Below, piece after piece: positions 19,760-29,601 of a stretch of 64,000 nt of DNA. Under the pieces are notes generated by a model, which made no database searches, was not told the DNA's origin, and saw nothing but the letters and a program-made list of their open reading frames with translations. The position numbers and the translations under genes were made by a program. Origin of the DNA: Bacillaceae bacterium SAS-127 (GTDB lineage: Bacteria > Bacillota > Bacilli > Bacillales > Domibacillaceae); assembly GCA_002261155.1 (NCBI GenBank), contig NKXN01000074.1:1-64000 (forward strand). The letters are read 5' to 3'. Numbering within the stretch: the first letter of the stretch is position 1; the number at the start of each line of letters is the position of its first letter.

Positions 19760-19788
19760 GCTGCCTACCAAAATAGGCAGCTTTTTTT
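19760..19788 (+). terminator. Riboswitch terminator
   Basis: GCTGCCTA (19760-19767) pairs with TAGGCAGC (19774-19781), then T7. It is the expression platform of the TPP riboswitch. Confidence 0.9.
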
Positions 19789-19846
19789 CGTTTTTCATAG
19801 CGTAACTCACTACTCATCACACAATTACATAGGAGGAGGAACAATT

Positions 19847-20137
19847 ATGTCTATAACAAATGTCGGATTTCAAGTCATCCCTAAGTCAACGGAGCGAAAC
19901 ACATATGAATTAGTTGATAAGGCGATTGAAGTCGTTCAACAATCAGGTGTGAAGTATGAAGTCGGTCCGATGGAAACTGTAATGGAAGGTCAATTAGACG
20001 AGCTGTTAGACATTGTCAAAAAAGCGCAACAAGCCTGTCTTGATGCTGGAGCGATTGAAGTGCTAACGAATATTAAAATCCATTACCGACCTGAAGGAGT
20101 AACAATGGATGAAAAAACAGCAAAATACAGAAAGTAA
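19847..20137 (+). CDS. MTH1187/YkoF-type thiamine-binding protein
   Basis: A 96-residue cytoplasmic protein of the MTH1187 (DUF77) family: it starts with beta strand TNVGFQVIPK, has VKYEVGPMETVMEG in the middle and ends with TNIKIHYRPEG. Such proteins bind thiamine or its pyrimidine part and occur in TPP-controlled transporter operons. GGAGGAGGA lies in front of the ATG. The downstream permease gene starts 29 bp before this gene ends, so the two are translationally linked. Confidence 0.9.
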   Translation: MSITNVGFQVIPKSTERNTYELVDKAIEVVQQSGVKYEVGPMETVMEGQLDELLDIVKKAQQACLDAGAIEVLTNIKIHYRPEGVTMDEKTAKYRK

Positions 20138-20918
20138 GCGAGCAAGCATGACCGTTTTCTTCAAGCGCTGGTCATCTTTATTTCTTCCTGCGCTTACTCT
20201 TGTCATCCTTCTACTTTTATGGGAAGTTGGTGTTCACATCTCCCAAATTGAGCAGTGGATTTTGCCGAGTCCTTCCGCTGTCATGCAGGCACTATGGGAA
20301 GCACGAGAATTGATTTGGATGCATGCTGGTCAAACGATTTATGAGACGATCATCGGCTTTAGTGTAGCAGTCATCATAAGTGTAGCGATTGCTACGGTCA
20401 TCGATCTCAATGACTGGCTGCGAAAATCGATCTACCCCCTGCTTATTATTTCGCAAACCGTACCGATCATTGCGGTTGCCCCATTATTTATGATGTGGTT
20501 TGGCTACGGATTGTTACCGAAAGTAATCGTTGTGGCTCTCGTTTGCTTCTTTCCGATAACCGTCAACTTAGCTGATGGTTATCGTTTAGTTGACCGCGAT
20601 ATGATTCGATTAATGGAATCAATGGGAGCAAAAAAACGACAGATTTTTCGCATGGTGAAGCTCCCAGGAGCAATGCCATTCTTCTTTTCTGGATTGCGAA
20701 TTGCTGGCACATATAGTGTCATGGGCGCTGTGATCAGTGAATGGCTAGGAGCGAGCAAAGGATTAGGGATATTAATGACGAGATCGACGCAATCATTTTT
20801 AACGGCTCAAGTATTCGCCACAATCTTTGTTGTGATCGCACTTAGCTTGCTGTTATATTTTCTCATTGAAATCATCGCAAGACTACTGATTTCCTGGCAC
20901 TATCAACAAGAATCTTAA
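20109..20918 (+). CDS. thiX: Thiamine-precursor ABC transporter permease
   Basis: A 269-residue permease of the SsuC/ThiX class with about six helices and the EAA motif (MESMGAKKRQIFRMVKLPGA near residue 170-190) that contacts the ATPase. The TPP riboswitch, the thiamine-binding protein and the NMT1/ThiY-like binding protein indicate hydroxymethylpyrimidine or formylaminopyrimidine as the cargo. The ATG at 20109 has GAAGGAG 9 bases upstream within the previous gene. Confidence 0.88.
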   Translation: MKKQQNTESKRASMTVFFKRWSSLFLPALTLVILLLLWEVGVHISQIEQWILPSPSAVMQALWEARELIWMHAGQTIYETIIGFSVAVIISVAIATVIDLNDWLRKSIYPLLIISQTVPIIAVAPLFMMWFGYGLLPKVIVVALVCFFPITVNLADGYRLVDRDMIRLMESMGAKKRQIFRMVKLPGAMPFFFSGLRIAGTYSVMGAVISEWLGASKGLGILMTRSTQSFLTAQVFATIFVVIALSLLLYFLIEIIARLLISWHYQQES

Positions 20919-20927
20919 GGAGAGTGA

Positions 20928-21959
20928 ATGGACTCTATGAAATGGGTAAAATGGCCAATCGTATCGATGTTATTGCTCATCTTGTTAGTTGGTTGCAACC
21001 AACAGCAAGAAGAAACAAAAGGCAATAAACAAACGAAAGATACGACAAATAAAGAACTAGAAAAAGTGACACTAATGCTTGATTGGTTCCCGAATACGAA
21101 TCATACCGGTTTTTATGTAGCAAAAGAAAATGGCTTTTATGAAGAACAAGGTTTAGATGTCGAAATTGTTCAACCAGGTGAAGGATCGACAGCTGATCAA
21201 CTAGTCGCATCAGGAAAAGCCGATTTTGGTGTAAGTTATCAAGAAGGTGTGACCTATGCAAGAGTCAGTGATATCCCGCTCGTATCGATCGGAGCAGTGA
21301 TTCAGCATAACACATCCGCTCTCGCTTCGTTAAAAGAAGCGAACATTAGCACACCGAAAGATTTTGAAGGCAAGCGTTACGGTGGTTGGGGTGCGCCCAT
21401 TGAAGAAGCTGTCATTAAAGCCGTCATGAAGAAAAATGATGCAGATTATAACAAAGTGGAAAACATTACATTAGGTCAAACGGACTTCTTCACTTCTATC
21501 GGCAAAGATGCTGACTTTGAATGGGTGTATTACGGTTGGGACGGTATAGAAGCAGAGCGTCGCAACATGGATGTAAATTATATGATGTTAAAAGATCTTG
21601 ATCCGGCGTTAGATTATTACACACCTGTGATTGTTACGAATGAAAAGCACATAGCTGAGCAGAATGAAATGGTCAAAAAATTCATGGCTGCCACAACAAA
21701 AGGCTATGAATTTGCGATCGAAAGCCCTGAGGAAGCGGCAGATATTTTATTAAAACACGCACCTGAACTGAATGCTGATCTAGTGAAAGCAAGTCAGAAA
21801 TGGGTAAGTGAACAATATCAAGCAGATGCTACACAATGGGGCGTACAAAAAGCAGACGTATGGCAACGTTTTGCCGATTGGATGTATGAGCAAAAATTAA
21901 TCGATAAAGAACTAAAGACAGAGGATGCTTTTACAAACGAATTTTTACCAAAGAAATAA
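20928..21959 (+). CDS. thiY: Thiamine-precursor ABC transporter substrate-binding lipoprotein
   Basis: A 343-residue NMT1/THI5-like binding protein. A lipoprotein signal ends at LLVGC (lipidated Cys23), followed by a Gln/Lys/Thr-rich linker. The mature part starts VTLMLDWFPNTNHTGFYVAK, the hallmark of pyrimidine-precursor binding proteins, and includes GEGSTADQLVASGKADFG. Anchored to the outer face of the membrane, it should deliver a thiamine pyrimidine precursor to ThiX/ThiZ. AAGGAGAG precedes the ATG at 20928. Confidence 0.9.
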   Translation: MDSMKWVKWPIVSMLLLILLVGCNQQQEETKGNKQTKDTTNKELEKVTLMLDWFPNTNHTGFYVAKENGFYEEQGLDVEIVQPGEGSTADQLVASGKADFGVSYQEGVTYARVSDIPLVSIGAVIQHNTSALASLKEANISTPKDFEGKRYGGWGAPIEEAVIKAVMKKNDADYNKVENITLGQTDFFTSIGKDADFEWVYYGWDGIEAERRNMDVNYMMLKDLDPALDYYTPVIVTNEKHIAEQNEMVKKFMAATTKGYEFAIESPEEAADILLKHAPELNADLVKASQKWVSEQYQADATQWGVQKADVWQRFADWMYEQKLIDKELKTEDAFTNEFLPKK

Positions 21960-21986
21960 AAGCACCTCTATAAGGGAGATTGTGTG

Positions 21987-22763
21987 ATGGAAACAGCCAA
22001 GTTGCTCGTAAACAATGTCTCAAAAACGTTTTATACAACTAAAAATACAATTGAGGCTGTTCGCACGGCGAGTATTGAAGTGAAAGATGGGGAATTTATT
22101 TCACTAATCGGTCCAAGTGGTTGCGGGAAAAGTACTATTTTAGATATCGCCGCTGGGTTGACGAGTCCTGATGAAGGAACCGTATCGTTAAATGGGACTA
22201 ACATTACGAATCAAAAAGGGCACGTCAGTTATATGCCGCAAAGTGATGTGCTGTTTCCTTGGCGGACGATACTAGATAACGTCATTATCCCGCTAGAGGT
22301 AGCCGGTGTAAATAAAAAAGAAGCTCGAGAGCAAGCACAATCATTGCTCACATTATTCGGGCTTGAGAGTTTTGCGGATTCGTATCCGCATACACTTTCA
22401 GGTGGGATGCGTCAACGGGCTGCATTTTTGCGCACTCATCTTTGTCAAAAGGAAGTCATGCTATTAGATGAACCATTTGGTAAATTGGATGCATTGACGA
22501 GAAGGCAATTGCAACAATGGCTGCTTTCGATTTGGCAACAATTTCAGCGTTCAGTCGTACTCGTCACACATGATGTCGATGAAGCGTTATTATTGTCTGA
22601 CCGCATTTATGTCATGTCTAGCAGACCGGGCCAAATCATTTATGAATTAACCGTCGATTTGCCACGACCGAGAGATCCTGAAGTCATGACCACACAAACA
22701 TTTAACGAGATGAAACGGACATTGTTTCAACATCTTCAAGAGGCCAACTCTCCAGTGTCTTAA
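21987..22763 (+). CDS. thiZ: Thiamine-precursor ABC transporter ATPase
   Basis: A 258-residue ABC ATPase with Walker A GPSGCGKST near residue 42, signature LSGGMRQR near residue 140 and Walker B VMLLDEPFGKLD. It belongs to the SsuB/TauB/ThiZ subfamily. I used the ATG at 21987, 8 bases after GGGAG; an in-frame GTG directly before it is the alternative. Last gene of the riboswitch operon. Confidence 0.9.
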   Translation: METAKLLVNNVSKTFYTTKNTIEAVRTASIEVKDGEFISLIGPSGCGKSTILDIAAGLTSPDEGTVSLNGTNITNQKGHVSYMPQSDVLFPWRTILDNVIIPLEVAGVNKKEAREQAQSLLTLFGLESFADSYPHTLSGGMRQRAAFLRTHLCQKEVMLLDEPFGKLDALTRRQLQQWLLSIWQQFQRSVVLVTHDVDEALLLSDRIYVMSSRPGQIIYELTVDLPRPRDPEVMTTQTFNEMKRTLFQHLQEANSPVS

Positions 22764-22770
22764 AAGAACT

Positions 22771-22798
22771 GGGGGGCTGGCCTCCTTGTTTTATTTCA
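22771..22798 (+). terminator. Weak terminator after thiZ
   Basis: GGGGG-CTGG-CCTCC (5 bp with one G-U) followed by TTGTTTTATTT. It lies between convergent genes. Confidence 0.45.
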
Positions 22799-22803
22799 CC
22801 TAT

Positions 22804-25800
22804 TTAAGTTGCTGGTACAAGTTGGACAGTTGCTATATGATCTCCTACCTTCACCTCTGCCCCCTCTGAAACATCCGCTTGTAAGTGTAAGTTCCGCATC
22901 AACAAACTTTTTTGCACCATCGATTGATAAACTTGAAGCACTTGATTTAGCTCTTCATCGGCACCTACTACAATATCGACACGCATATTGACAGGTAAGT
23001 TCAGTTTTTTCCGGTAATCTTGTATCGCTCGAATGAATTCTCGCGCCATTCCTTCTTGTATAAGCTCTTTCGTTAAGGAGATATTTAAAGTGACTGTATA
23101 TTCTCCATTTGCAGCGGAAGCATATCCTTCTTTCGTCGTTTTTTCGACGATCACATCATCCGTCATTACTTGAATGTTTTCATGAGATATGTCTCCACTA
23201 CCTACTGCTAAAAATTGTTTCGACTCTTCATCGGTTAATTGTTGGAGCCATGTATTTACTACATTTGCTTGTTTCCCAAACTTAGCCGCTGATTTTTTAA
23301 AGTCTAATTTTAGTTTGATTATTGAAGATTGCTCTTCTTTCTCCACTTCTTGAAACTGCTTCACATTTAATTCATCTAAAATAATGTTTTGATAGAGGGA
23401 CCAATTGATTTCTTCACCTGTATTTAACAAGAAAAGGCTGGCTAACGGCTGTTTCACTTTCAAAGAAGTCGTATTTCGAATACTTCTCCCTAGTTCCACC
23501 ACCTGCAAAACCGCTCCCATTTCTTTTTCTAATTGTACGTTGATCATTTTTTCATCATAAGTTGGATAGTCTGCCAAATGTACGCTTTCTCCGGTTAAAT
23601 GTTTATAGACCTCTTCCGCTATGAAAGGAGTGAACGGGGCCAATAATTGACTAATGGTTGCTAGTACATCATACAGAGTTTGATAAGCAGCTACCTTATC
23701 CGCATTCATACCACTCGACCAAAAACGTTCTCTAGATCGTCTAACGTACCAGTTACTAACCTCTTCGACTAATTTAGCAATTTCCCTCGTAGCATTCGTC
23801 AGTTGATAATCCTCTAATTGATCTTTTGCTACTTTCACCGTACTGTTTAATCTAGAAAGAATCCATTCATCTAATTTGTTTCTCTTGCTAGTGTACTCCT
23901 GCTTTGGATCAAAACTATCTAACTCGGCGTAAAGATTGTAAAAGCTATGAACATTCATAAACGTATCGATTAGCTTCGACTTGGCTTCTTGCACCACTCG
24001 TTCCGAAAAGCGTTTTGGGTTCCATGGTGAGCTATCCACTAACAACGCCCATCGTAACGCATCTGCTCCGTATTTTTGCATTAAATCCATTGGATCTAGT
24101 GCGTTCCCTTTACTTTTAGACATTTTTTGTCCTTTTTCATCTAATACATGCCCAAGGGATAACACCCGTTTATATGGTGCTTTTCCTGTATATAACGTTG
24201 ATACGGCAAGTAGACTGTAAAACCAGCCACGCGTTTGGTCAATTCCTTCGATGACAACGTCCGCCGGGAATTGCTTTTCAAACACCTCATGATTTTCAAA
24301 TGGATAATGATACTGAGCAAATGGCATCGAGCCGCTATCAAACCAAACATCAATTACTTCTGGTGTTCGTGTCATTGTTCCTTCGCATTGAGAACAACGA
24401 AGTTTTACCTGATCCACATACGGTTTATGCAATTCGATGTCCTCGTTGATTGGATGAATAGATAATTGCTTTAATTCATCTATGCTTTTTGGTGCATGTT
24501 GATGACTGCATGCGTCACATTGCCACACATTCAGCGGCGTGCCCCAATAGCGTTTGCGACTAATATTCCAATCAACCATATTTTCTAGAAAATTACCGAA
24601 GCGACCATGCTTAATATGATCTGGATACCAAGTAACTTCTTCATTATTTTTGATGAATTGATCTTTTAATGCGGTCGTTTTAATAAACCAGCTTTCATTT
24701 GCATAATACAAAAGCGGTGAATCACAACGCCAACAGTGAGGATAATTATGTTCGTATTTTTCTTTACTATATAGTAATTCTTTTTCAGCAAGCGCACGAA
24801 TAATATCGACATCACAATCTTTGACGAAGCGCCCTTGAAATAGCGGCACTTCTGCTGTATATTCTCCCTTTTCATTGACGACATTGACAAATGATAAGCC
24901 GTTCTCTTGTACGACCTTATAGTCATCTTCACCATATGCTGGTGCAATATGAACGATACCTGTTCCACTATTGTCTGTTACATAATCAGCGGCGACAACT
25001 TGATGTCCCTTCTCTACTTCCACAAAATCAAATACGGGCACATAAGAGAGACCGATCAAGTCCGCTCCTTGATGAACGGACAAAATTTCGTAATCCGTCT
25101 GTAAAACAGCCTCCACTAATGATTCAGCTACAACAAAGATCTCTTCTCCTTGCTTTGCTCGCACATATGTCATATTGGGATGAACGGCTAATGCCACATT
25201 CGCAGGTAATGTCCAAGGCGTTGTCGTCCAACCAAGAAAATATTCATTATCGCGGTCTCGGATTTTGAATTTTGCTGTGACGGACAAATCCTTGACCATT
25301 TTATACCCTTGAGCCACTTCATGTGAACTAAGAGACGTTTGGCAACTCGGACAATAAGGGGACACACGATGCCCTTTATTGAGTAATCCCTTTTCATGAA
25401 TCGTACCAAGAATGTGCCACACACTTTCAATATACGAATTATTTAATGTAACATAAGGATCATCCATATCCACCCAATAACCTAGCTGCTCTGTAAATTC
25501 CCGCCACTGTTTTTCATATATAAATACACTTTCTCGACACTTCTCAATAAAAGCTTCTACACCATAGTTCTCAATCTCACTTTTCCCGGAGATTCCTAAT
25601 TGCTTTTCTACTCCGAGTTCTACAGGTAATCCATGCGTATCCCAGCCAGCTTTGCGAATCACTTGATGTCCGGTCATCGTTTTATATCTTGCGACCACAT
25701 CTTTAATCGTGCGGCCTAATACATGGCCGACATGGGGCAACCCGTTGGCTGTCGGTGGACCTTCATAAAAGACAAATGAAGGACTACCTTCTCTTTTTGT

Positions 25801-25893
25801 AATCGATTGTTGAAATGTGTGATTTTGTAACCATTGTTCCCGAATCCGTTCTTCACGTTGATGAACCGATTCTTTTGTTTGTTCTTGTTTCAT
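22804..25893 (-). CDS. ileS: Isoleucyl-tRNA synthetase, type 2 (eukaryote-like)
   Basis: Charges tRNA-Ile. The 1029-residue protein has a HIGH motif as HVGH (54-57) and KMSKS near residue 593. The surrounding [21 protein letters not shown] and [19 protein letters not shown] are typical of the eukaryotic/type 2 IleRS clade, not of the usual Bacillus IleS (GPPYANGDIHMGH). Type 2 enzymes are known for low sensitivity to mupirocin; whether that holds here is inference. An editing domain ([16 protein letters not shown]) is present. It is controlled by its own T-box leader and consensus promoter, and stands alone rather than in the cell-division cluster where the normal ileS often lies. Confidence 0.94.
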   Translation of the reverse strand: MKQEQTKESVHQREERIREQWLQNHTFQQSITKREGSPSFVFYEGPPTANGLPHVGHVLGRTIKDVVARYKTMTGHQVIRKAGWDTHGLPVELGVEKQLGISGKSEIENYGVEAFIEKCRESVFIYEKQWREFTEQLGYWVDMDDPYVTLNNSYIESVWHILGTIHEKGLLNKGHRVSPYCPSCQTSLSSHEVAQGYKMVKDLSVTAKFKIRDRDNEYFLGWTTTPWTLPANVALAVHPNMTYVRAKQGEEIFVVAESLVEAVLQTDYEILSVHQGADLIGLSYVPVFDFVEVEKGHQVVAADYVTDNSGTGIVHIAPAYGEDDYKVVQENGLSFVNVVNEKGEYTAEVPLFQGRFVKDCDVDIIRALAEKELLYSKEKYEHNYPHCWRCDSPLLYYANESWFIKTTALKDQFIKNNEEVTWYPDHIKHGRFGNFLENMVDWNISRKRYWGTPLNVWQCDACSHQHAPKSIDELKQLSIHPINEDIELHKPYVDQVKLRCSQCEGTMTRTPEVIDVWFDSGSMPFAQYHYPFENHEVFEKQFPADVVIEGIDQTRGWFYSLLAVSTLYTGKAPYKRVLSLGHVLDEKGQKMSKSKGNALDPMDLMQKYGADALRWALLVDSSPWNPKRFSERVVQEAKSKLIDTFMNVHSFYNLYAELDSFDPKQEYTSKRNKLDEWILSRLNSTVKVAKDQLEDYQLTNATREIAKLVEEVSNWYVRRSRERFWSSGMNADKVAAYQTLYDVLATISQLLAPFTPFIAEEVYKHLTGESVHLADYPTYDEKMINVQLEKEMGAVLQVVELGRSIRNTTSLKVKQPLASLFLLNTGEEINWSLYQNIILDELNVKQFQEVEKEEQSSIIKLKLDFKKSAAKFGKQANVVNTWLQQLTDEESKQFLAVGSGDISHENIQVMTDDVIVEKTTKEGYASAANGEYTVTLNISLTKELIQEGMAREFIRAIQDYRKKLNLPVNMRVDIVVGADEELNQVLQVYQSMVQKSLLMRNLHLQADVSEGAEVKVGDHIATVQLVPAT

Positions 25894-25927
25894 GTGATAT
25901 CGCCCCTAATATTTTTTTATTAAAGCA

Positions 25928-26190
25928 CACAAAAAACCCGCCCCTCAAGAAAGGGACGGGTTTAACCACGATACCACCCTAATTCTATTGAAAAACTTCT
26001 CAATAGCACTTAGCCACGTACAATCATACGCGTTCCTTTTAACGGTAGACACCCGTTCAAGCCTACTACTGTTCAGCTTGACTTCTCAGAGATGATTTTC
26101 ACTTACGAACTGAACACCGGATTTCAGCACTCACCGGCTCTCTGTGGAACAGCTACATAAATTACTTTTTCTCTTCATCGAATTTGTGTG
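25928..26190 (-). promoter_or_regulatory. T-box leader of ileS, Ile (AUC) specifier
   Basis: On the minus strand the T-box sequence AGGGTGGTATCGTGG (25965-25979 region) precedes a strong terminator, a GC-rich stem with the AAACCCGTCCC arm followed by six U (about 25928-25965). Stem I holds GAAAATCATCTCTGAG, giving an AUC (Ile) specifier (26094-26096), and an AGAGAGCCGGTGAG-type stem. Uncharged tRNA-Ile should favour antitermination. Confidence 0.92.
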
Positions 26191-26205
26191 CTTTAATTGG
26201 AAATA

Positions 26206-26234
26206 ATTATAACTTGAATAAAATCTCATGTCAA
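26206..26234 (-). promoter_or_regulatory. Consensus sigma-A promoter of ileS
   Basis: Minus strand TTGACA (26229-26234), 17-base spacer, TATAAT (26206-26211): a perfect consensus promoter in front of the T-box leader. Confidence 0.85.
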
Positions 26235-26259
26235 ACTAATTGGAAAATTATCAAGATAA

Positions 26260-28212
26260 TTAGTTTTCTAGTTTAACTGTCCGATATAAAAAGACAGCCG
26301 CTTGGGCACGAGTGACTTTTTGATTCGGACCAAACGTTCCATTGGAATTTCCGACGGTAATACCATTGGCCGCGAGAGCATTAATGTATGGAGCGGCCCA
26401 ATAATTTTTACTCACATCTTTAAAAGGTTTTGGCGAATGACCTTTTAATTCAAAGGCAATTGACAATAATTTGGCTAATTGAGCGCGAGTAAGTTCGTCA
26501 TTCGGTCTAAATGTTCCATCTTTAAATCCTGACAGCACGCCCTTTTGTTTTAAAAAGCGGATATATGGTAAAAACTCATTGTCGGGTGCTACATCCTTAA
26601 AGTTTGTAGAATCCTTTATCAGCTTGTGATCATAATTTAAGGCGTTGGCTAAAAGTTTAGCAGCGTGCGCTCTTGTGACCACTTTATTCGGTTGAAAACT
26701 TCCATCTTTGTAGCCATTAATGTATCCTTTGTCAGCGATAAATTGTATTTCTTTATAAGCCCAAAAATCAGACACGACATCCGTAAAGTCCACAGAACTA
26801 TTTCCATCTTTTACCCAGTTATTAATATCTTTAATGAATTCTTCTGGCACATTCGCTGGAATAGCATACTCAGAAAAGTCCGGTTCTCCTTTGTAGTTAA
26901 CGAGCAAGTGAATCAAATCAGGATACATTTTGTAGCCAACATTTTTCCGATTCGATAAAGCATCCTGCCAATCCTGTAAATCAGAAGGTGGTACTTGCAA
27001 GTCTTTCCCTCCCTGCAAGATCAACAGCGGAACATTTTGTTTGGCTGCTAACTCGACAGGGACATAATCACGAAGTTCAAACCACCAATACGCATTTGGA
27101 AGCTGAAATTCTTTTGGTATGTTATCTTTCGAATAAGCTGGATTATTAATTAAAGCGATTTGCTGTTCCCAAAAAGCAAGATTCGCTTTGGCTGCTTCTA
27201 GTTGTTCCGGAGGCAGACCTTGTTCCTTGGCTCTTTCCAATCCATCTTGTTGCTGCTTTAACATTAAATCTTGAAATTTACCACTTGGCCCTGATACGAT
27301 AATGCCGCCTTTAATTTGCTTCTGTTTATCTGCTTCTAAAATACGCGGCATTGCATATCCACCTTGACTGTGGCCTAATACATAAATTTGATTACTCACT
27401 TCAGGATGATCTCCTAAAAGCTGAACGGCTTTCACTGCATCATCAATCGTTTCTTCTTGAATACTAAACTTCGAATTCATTCCTGTTTTTAAATGATGCT
27501 CTCTCGTCACTTTTTCATAGCGAAGAACAGCGATTCCTTCATTGGCTAAGCCGACAGCAATATCACGGAAAGCTTTCGTAGAATATAACGATTCATCTTG
27601 GTCGTTCGGTCCTGATCCATGGACAAGAACGACCGCTGGAAATGGACCTTTTCCTTTTGGCATAGTTAGAGTACCCGGCAAAGCTAGTTCCCCTTCACCA
27701 ATTTTCACTTGTTGTTCCGAGTAACTTCCTTCCTTTTCATATGTAGGTTTCTTATATTGGCTCGGTGGTGAATAATAAAAAGGGATAAAGAAGTCATCAA
27801 CATGCCCGGCTTTGTCTAAATTAATAGTAATATCCATCGGGAAGGTTGTACCTTCATAGGTCATCATAATATTTGTGTGGACAGAATTTTCCGCTTTCTT
27901 TACAGACGTTTGTTTTCCAATTTCACCAAATGCAGCGGTTTTTGCTTGCCAAATTCGTGAAAGATCTTCTTGAGATATATGCTTTTTCAAATTCGCACTC
28001 AATAATTCATACGCCTCAGCCCACTTTTCATTAGTAACCGCTGTCATAAATGAAGCTGCTACTTGTTCAGCATTCACAGGAGCAATAGTATTCACTGTTT
28101 CTTGCGCTTGTACATGAGACTCATGATCAGCAGGTACCATGATTCCGCTTACACCGATCGTCACAGCAAGCACAACAGGGCTAACTTTTTTCCAACTTCT
28201 TTGTTTCTTCAT
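26260..28212 (-). CDS. Secreted alpha/beta-hydrolase with three S-layer homology domains
   Basis: A 650-residue exported protein. A signal peptide (about residues 1-36) is followed by a DUF3887-like domain (about 45-135: QVAASFMTAVTNEKWAEAYELL). Next comes an alpha/beta-hydrolase with oxyanion segment VLVHGSGPNDQD and nucleophile elbow GHSQGG (about residue 288), with a late ILQGGKDLQVP and a His in DLIHLL completing the triad. It ends in three SLH domains (about 475-525, 540-590, 600-650), which bind pyruvylated cell-wall polymer. So it is a wall-displayed esterase/peptidase-like enzyme of unknown substrate. Monocistronic. Confidence 0.9.
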   Translation of the reverse strand: MKKQRSWKKVSPVVLAVTIGVSGIMVPADHESHVQAQETVNTIAPVNAEQVAASFMTAVTNEKWAEAYELLSANLKKHISQEDLSRIWQAKTAAFGEIGKQTSVKKAENSVHTNIMMTYEGTTFPMDITINLDKAGHVDDFFIPFYYSPPSQYKKPTYEKEGSYSEQQVKIGEGELALPGTLTMPKGKGPFPAVVLVHGSGPNDQDESLYSTKAFRDIAVGLANEGIAVLRYEKVTREHHLKTGMNSKFSIQEETIDDAVKAVQLLGDHPEVSNQIYVLGHSQGGYAMPRILEADKQKQIKGGIIVSGPSGKFQDLMLKQQQDGLERAKEQGLPPEQLEAAKANLAFWEQQIALINNPAYSKDNIPKEFQLPNAYWWFELRDYVPVELAAKQNVPLLILQGGKDLQVPPSDLQDWQDALSNRKNVGYKMYPDLIHLLVNYKGEPDFSEYAIPANVPEEFIKDINNWVKDGNSSVDFTDVVSDFWAYKEIQFIADKGYINGYKDGSFQPNKVVTRAHAAKLLANALNYDHKLIKDSTNFKDVAPDNEFLPYIRFLKQKGVLSGFKDGTFRPNDELTRAQLAKLLSIAFELKGHSPKPFKDVSKNYWAAPYINALAANGITVGNSNGTFGPNQKVTRAQAAVFLYRTVKLEN

Positions 28213-28398
28213 ATTTTTCCTCCACTCTTCTATTTCAGGAAAATACCTGTTAATTTAATAGTATTATAGGTTCTTTCTATTGACAATCTTTTTACATGGA
28301 TTAATCATCCATGATTATTCACCGAATCGTCGTTGACAAATGCTTCAATAAAACGAACAATAGAAAGCAAGACAACTAGATGGAGGCTGTATTTCCTC

Positions 28399-29556
28399 AT
28401 GAGAATATTTGTTTATATCATTGTGTTTTTTTCATTTTTTGATTTGTTTACTCAGCTCCCGATTATGAGTCCGTTTGCTGAGTCGCTAGGGGCCACGCCG
28501 TTATTAACCGGTTTGGTCGTTGGCATCTATTCCTTTTCTAACACGATTGGAAATGTCATCTCTGGGTTTCTCACAGATCGAAAAGGGGCCTTTCGGATTT
28601 TAGTCATCGGTTTAATCTTAACGGGTGTTTCGCTTTTATTTTATCGATTGGCTGTCGATGCTTGGTCGTTACTAGCCATTCGATTTTTACATGGTTTTCT
28701 TGCTGGATTGATTGTCCCTGCTGCGTTTACTTATTTGGCAAATGTCGCGACAGAAGAAAAAAAAGGAAAAAGCTCTGCAATCTCTGGAGCTTTCGTTGGA
28801 TTGGCCGCTGTAATTGGACCTGCTTTTAGTGGGATTGTTGCGAGCAAAACAAGCGAAGTGACGGTATTGACAGTAACCGCTGCTTGTATGCTCATTTTAG
28901 CCATTATTTCCCTCTTTCTTTTGCGAAATAATGTCCCCACTTCACTTGAAGAAGGAGAAGGAAAGCAAGCGATGCCTATACGCGCTTTTTTTCAACAAGC
29001 GAACGTGGTAAAAGCTTTTATTGGCGCTTTTTTGCTGATGTTCTCTCAAGGTGTTCTCGCTTATATGTTACCGTTGAAAGTGATCCACCTAGGATTCGAT
29101 GCTCGAACAAGTGGGATGCTATTAAGTACGTTTGGTATAACGGCTATTCTTATTTTCTTGTTACCGACCAATCGGTTATTTGATCTCATTAAACCGAAGT
29201 GGACGTTAGCATTTGGTATGAGTGCGATGGGACTGAGCTTAGTTTTACTAAGTCAACTAGATCTTACATCGCTCTTATATGCCTGCATGGTTCTATACGG
29301 TGTTGGGTTTGCCTTTCTCTTTCCATCGCTCAATTCATTACTCGTTCAAGCGATTACTCCCGCTCACCGAGGCAAAGCGTATGGCTACTTTTATGCCTTT
29401 TTCTCTTTAGGTGTCGTGGTCGGATCGGGATTGACAGGCTTATTCGCTTTCACTCCATTGCAAGGCTTTCTCTTTACTGGTGTTTTATTAATCATTGCAG
29501 CGGCTGGCAGTCTTTTAGTAGAACCGCCCGTAATGAAAGAAAAACAAATGCAATGA
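28399..29556 (+). CDS. MFS transporter
   Basis: A 385-residue, 12-helix major facilitator. It shows the A-motif between helices 2 and 3 (GFLTDRKGAFRIL) and a charged central loop (SLEEGEGKQAMPIRAF). Looks like a drug or small-metabolite exporter of the YfkF/YttB kind; no substrate can be named. I use the ATG at 28399 with GGAGG 12 bases upstream. An in-frame TTG at 28333 coincides with a TTGACA -35 element and is likely promoter, not coding. Confidence 0.85.
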   Translation: MRIFVYIIVFFSFFDLFTQLPIMSPFAESLGATPLLTGLVVGIYSFSNTIGNVISGFLTDRKGAFRILVIGLILTGVSLLFYRLAVDAWSLLAIRFLHGFLAGLIVPAAFTYLANVATEEKKGKSSAISGAFVGLAAVIGPAFSGIVASKTSEVTVLTVTAACMLILAIISLFLLRNNVPTSLEEGEGKQAMPIRAFFQQANVVKAFIGAFLLMFSQGVLAYMLPLKVIHLGFDARTSGMLLSTFGITAILIFLLPTNRLFDLIKPKWTLAFGMSAMGLSLVLLSQLDLTSLLYACMVLYGVGFAFLFPSLNSLLVQAITPAHRGKAYGYFYAFFSLGVVVGSGLTGLFAFTPLQGFLFTGVLLIIAAAGSLLVEPPVMKEKQMQ

Positions 29557-29560
29557 ATGA

Positions 29561-29590
29561 AAAAAGCAGGCGACATATGCCTGCTTTTTT
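29561..29590. terminator. Bidirectional terminator between convergent genes
   Basis: GCAGGC (29566-29571) with GCCTGC (29579-29584), A5 before and T6 after. Confidence 0.85.
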
Positions 29591-29601
29591 CTATGAATCT
29601 A

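Noticed and set aside
19608-19844. Open frame of 78 codons on the minus strand
   Set aside because: Covers the TPP riboswitch on the other strand; no RBS or protein-like composition.
28333-28398. N-terminal extension of the MFS transporter from TTG 28333
   Set aside because: The codon is part of a TTGACA -35 element, has no RBS, and the extra residues are hydrophilic before the first helix; ATG 28399 is preferred.
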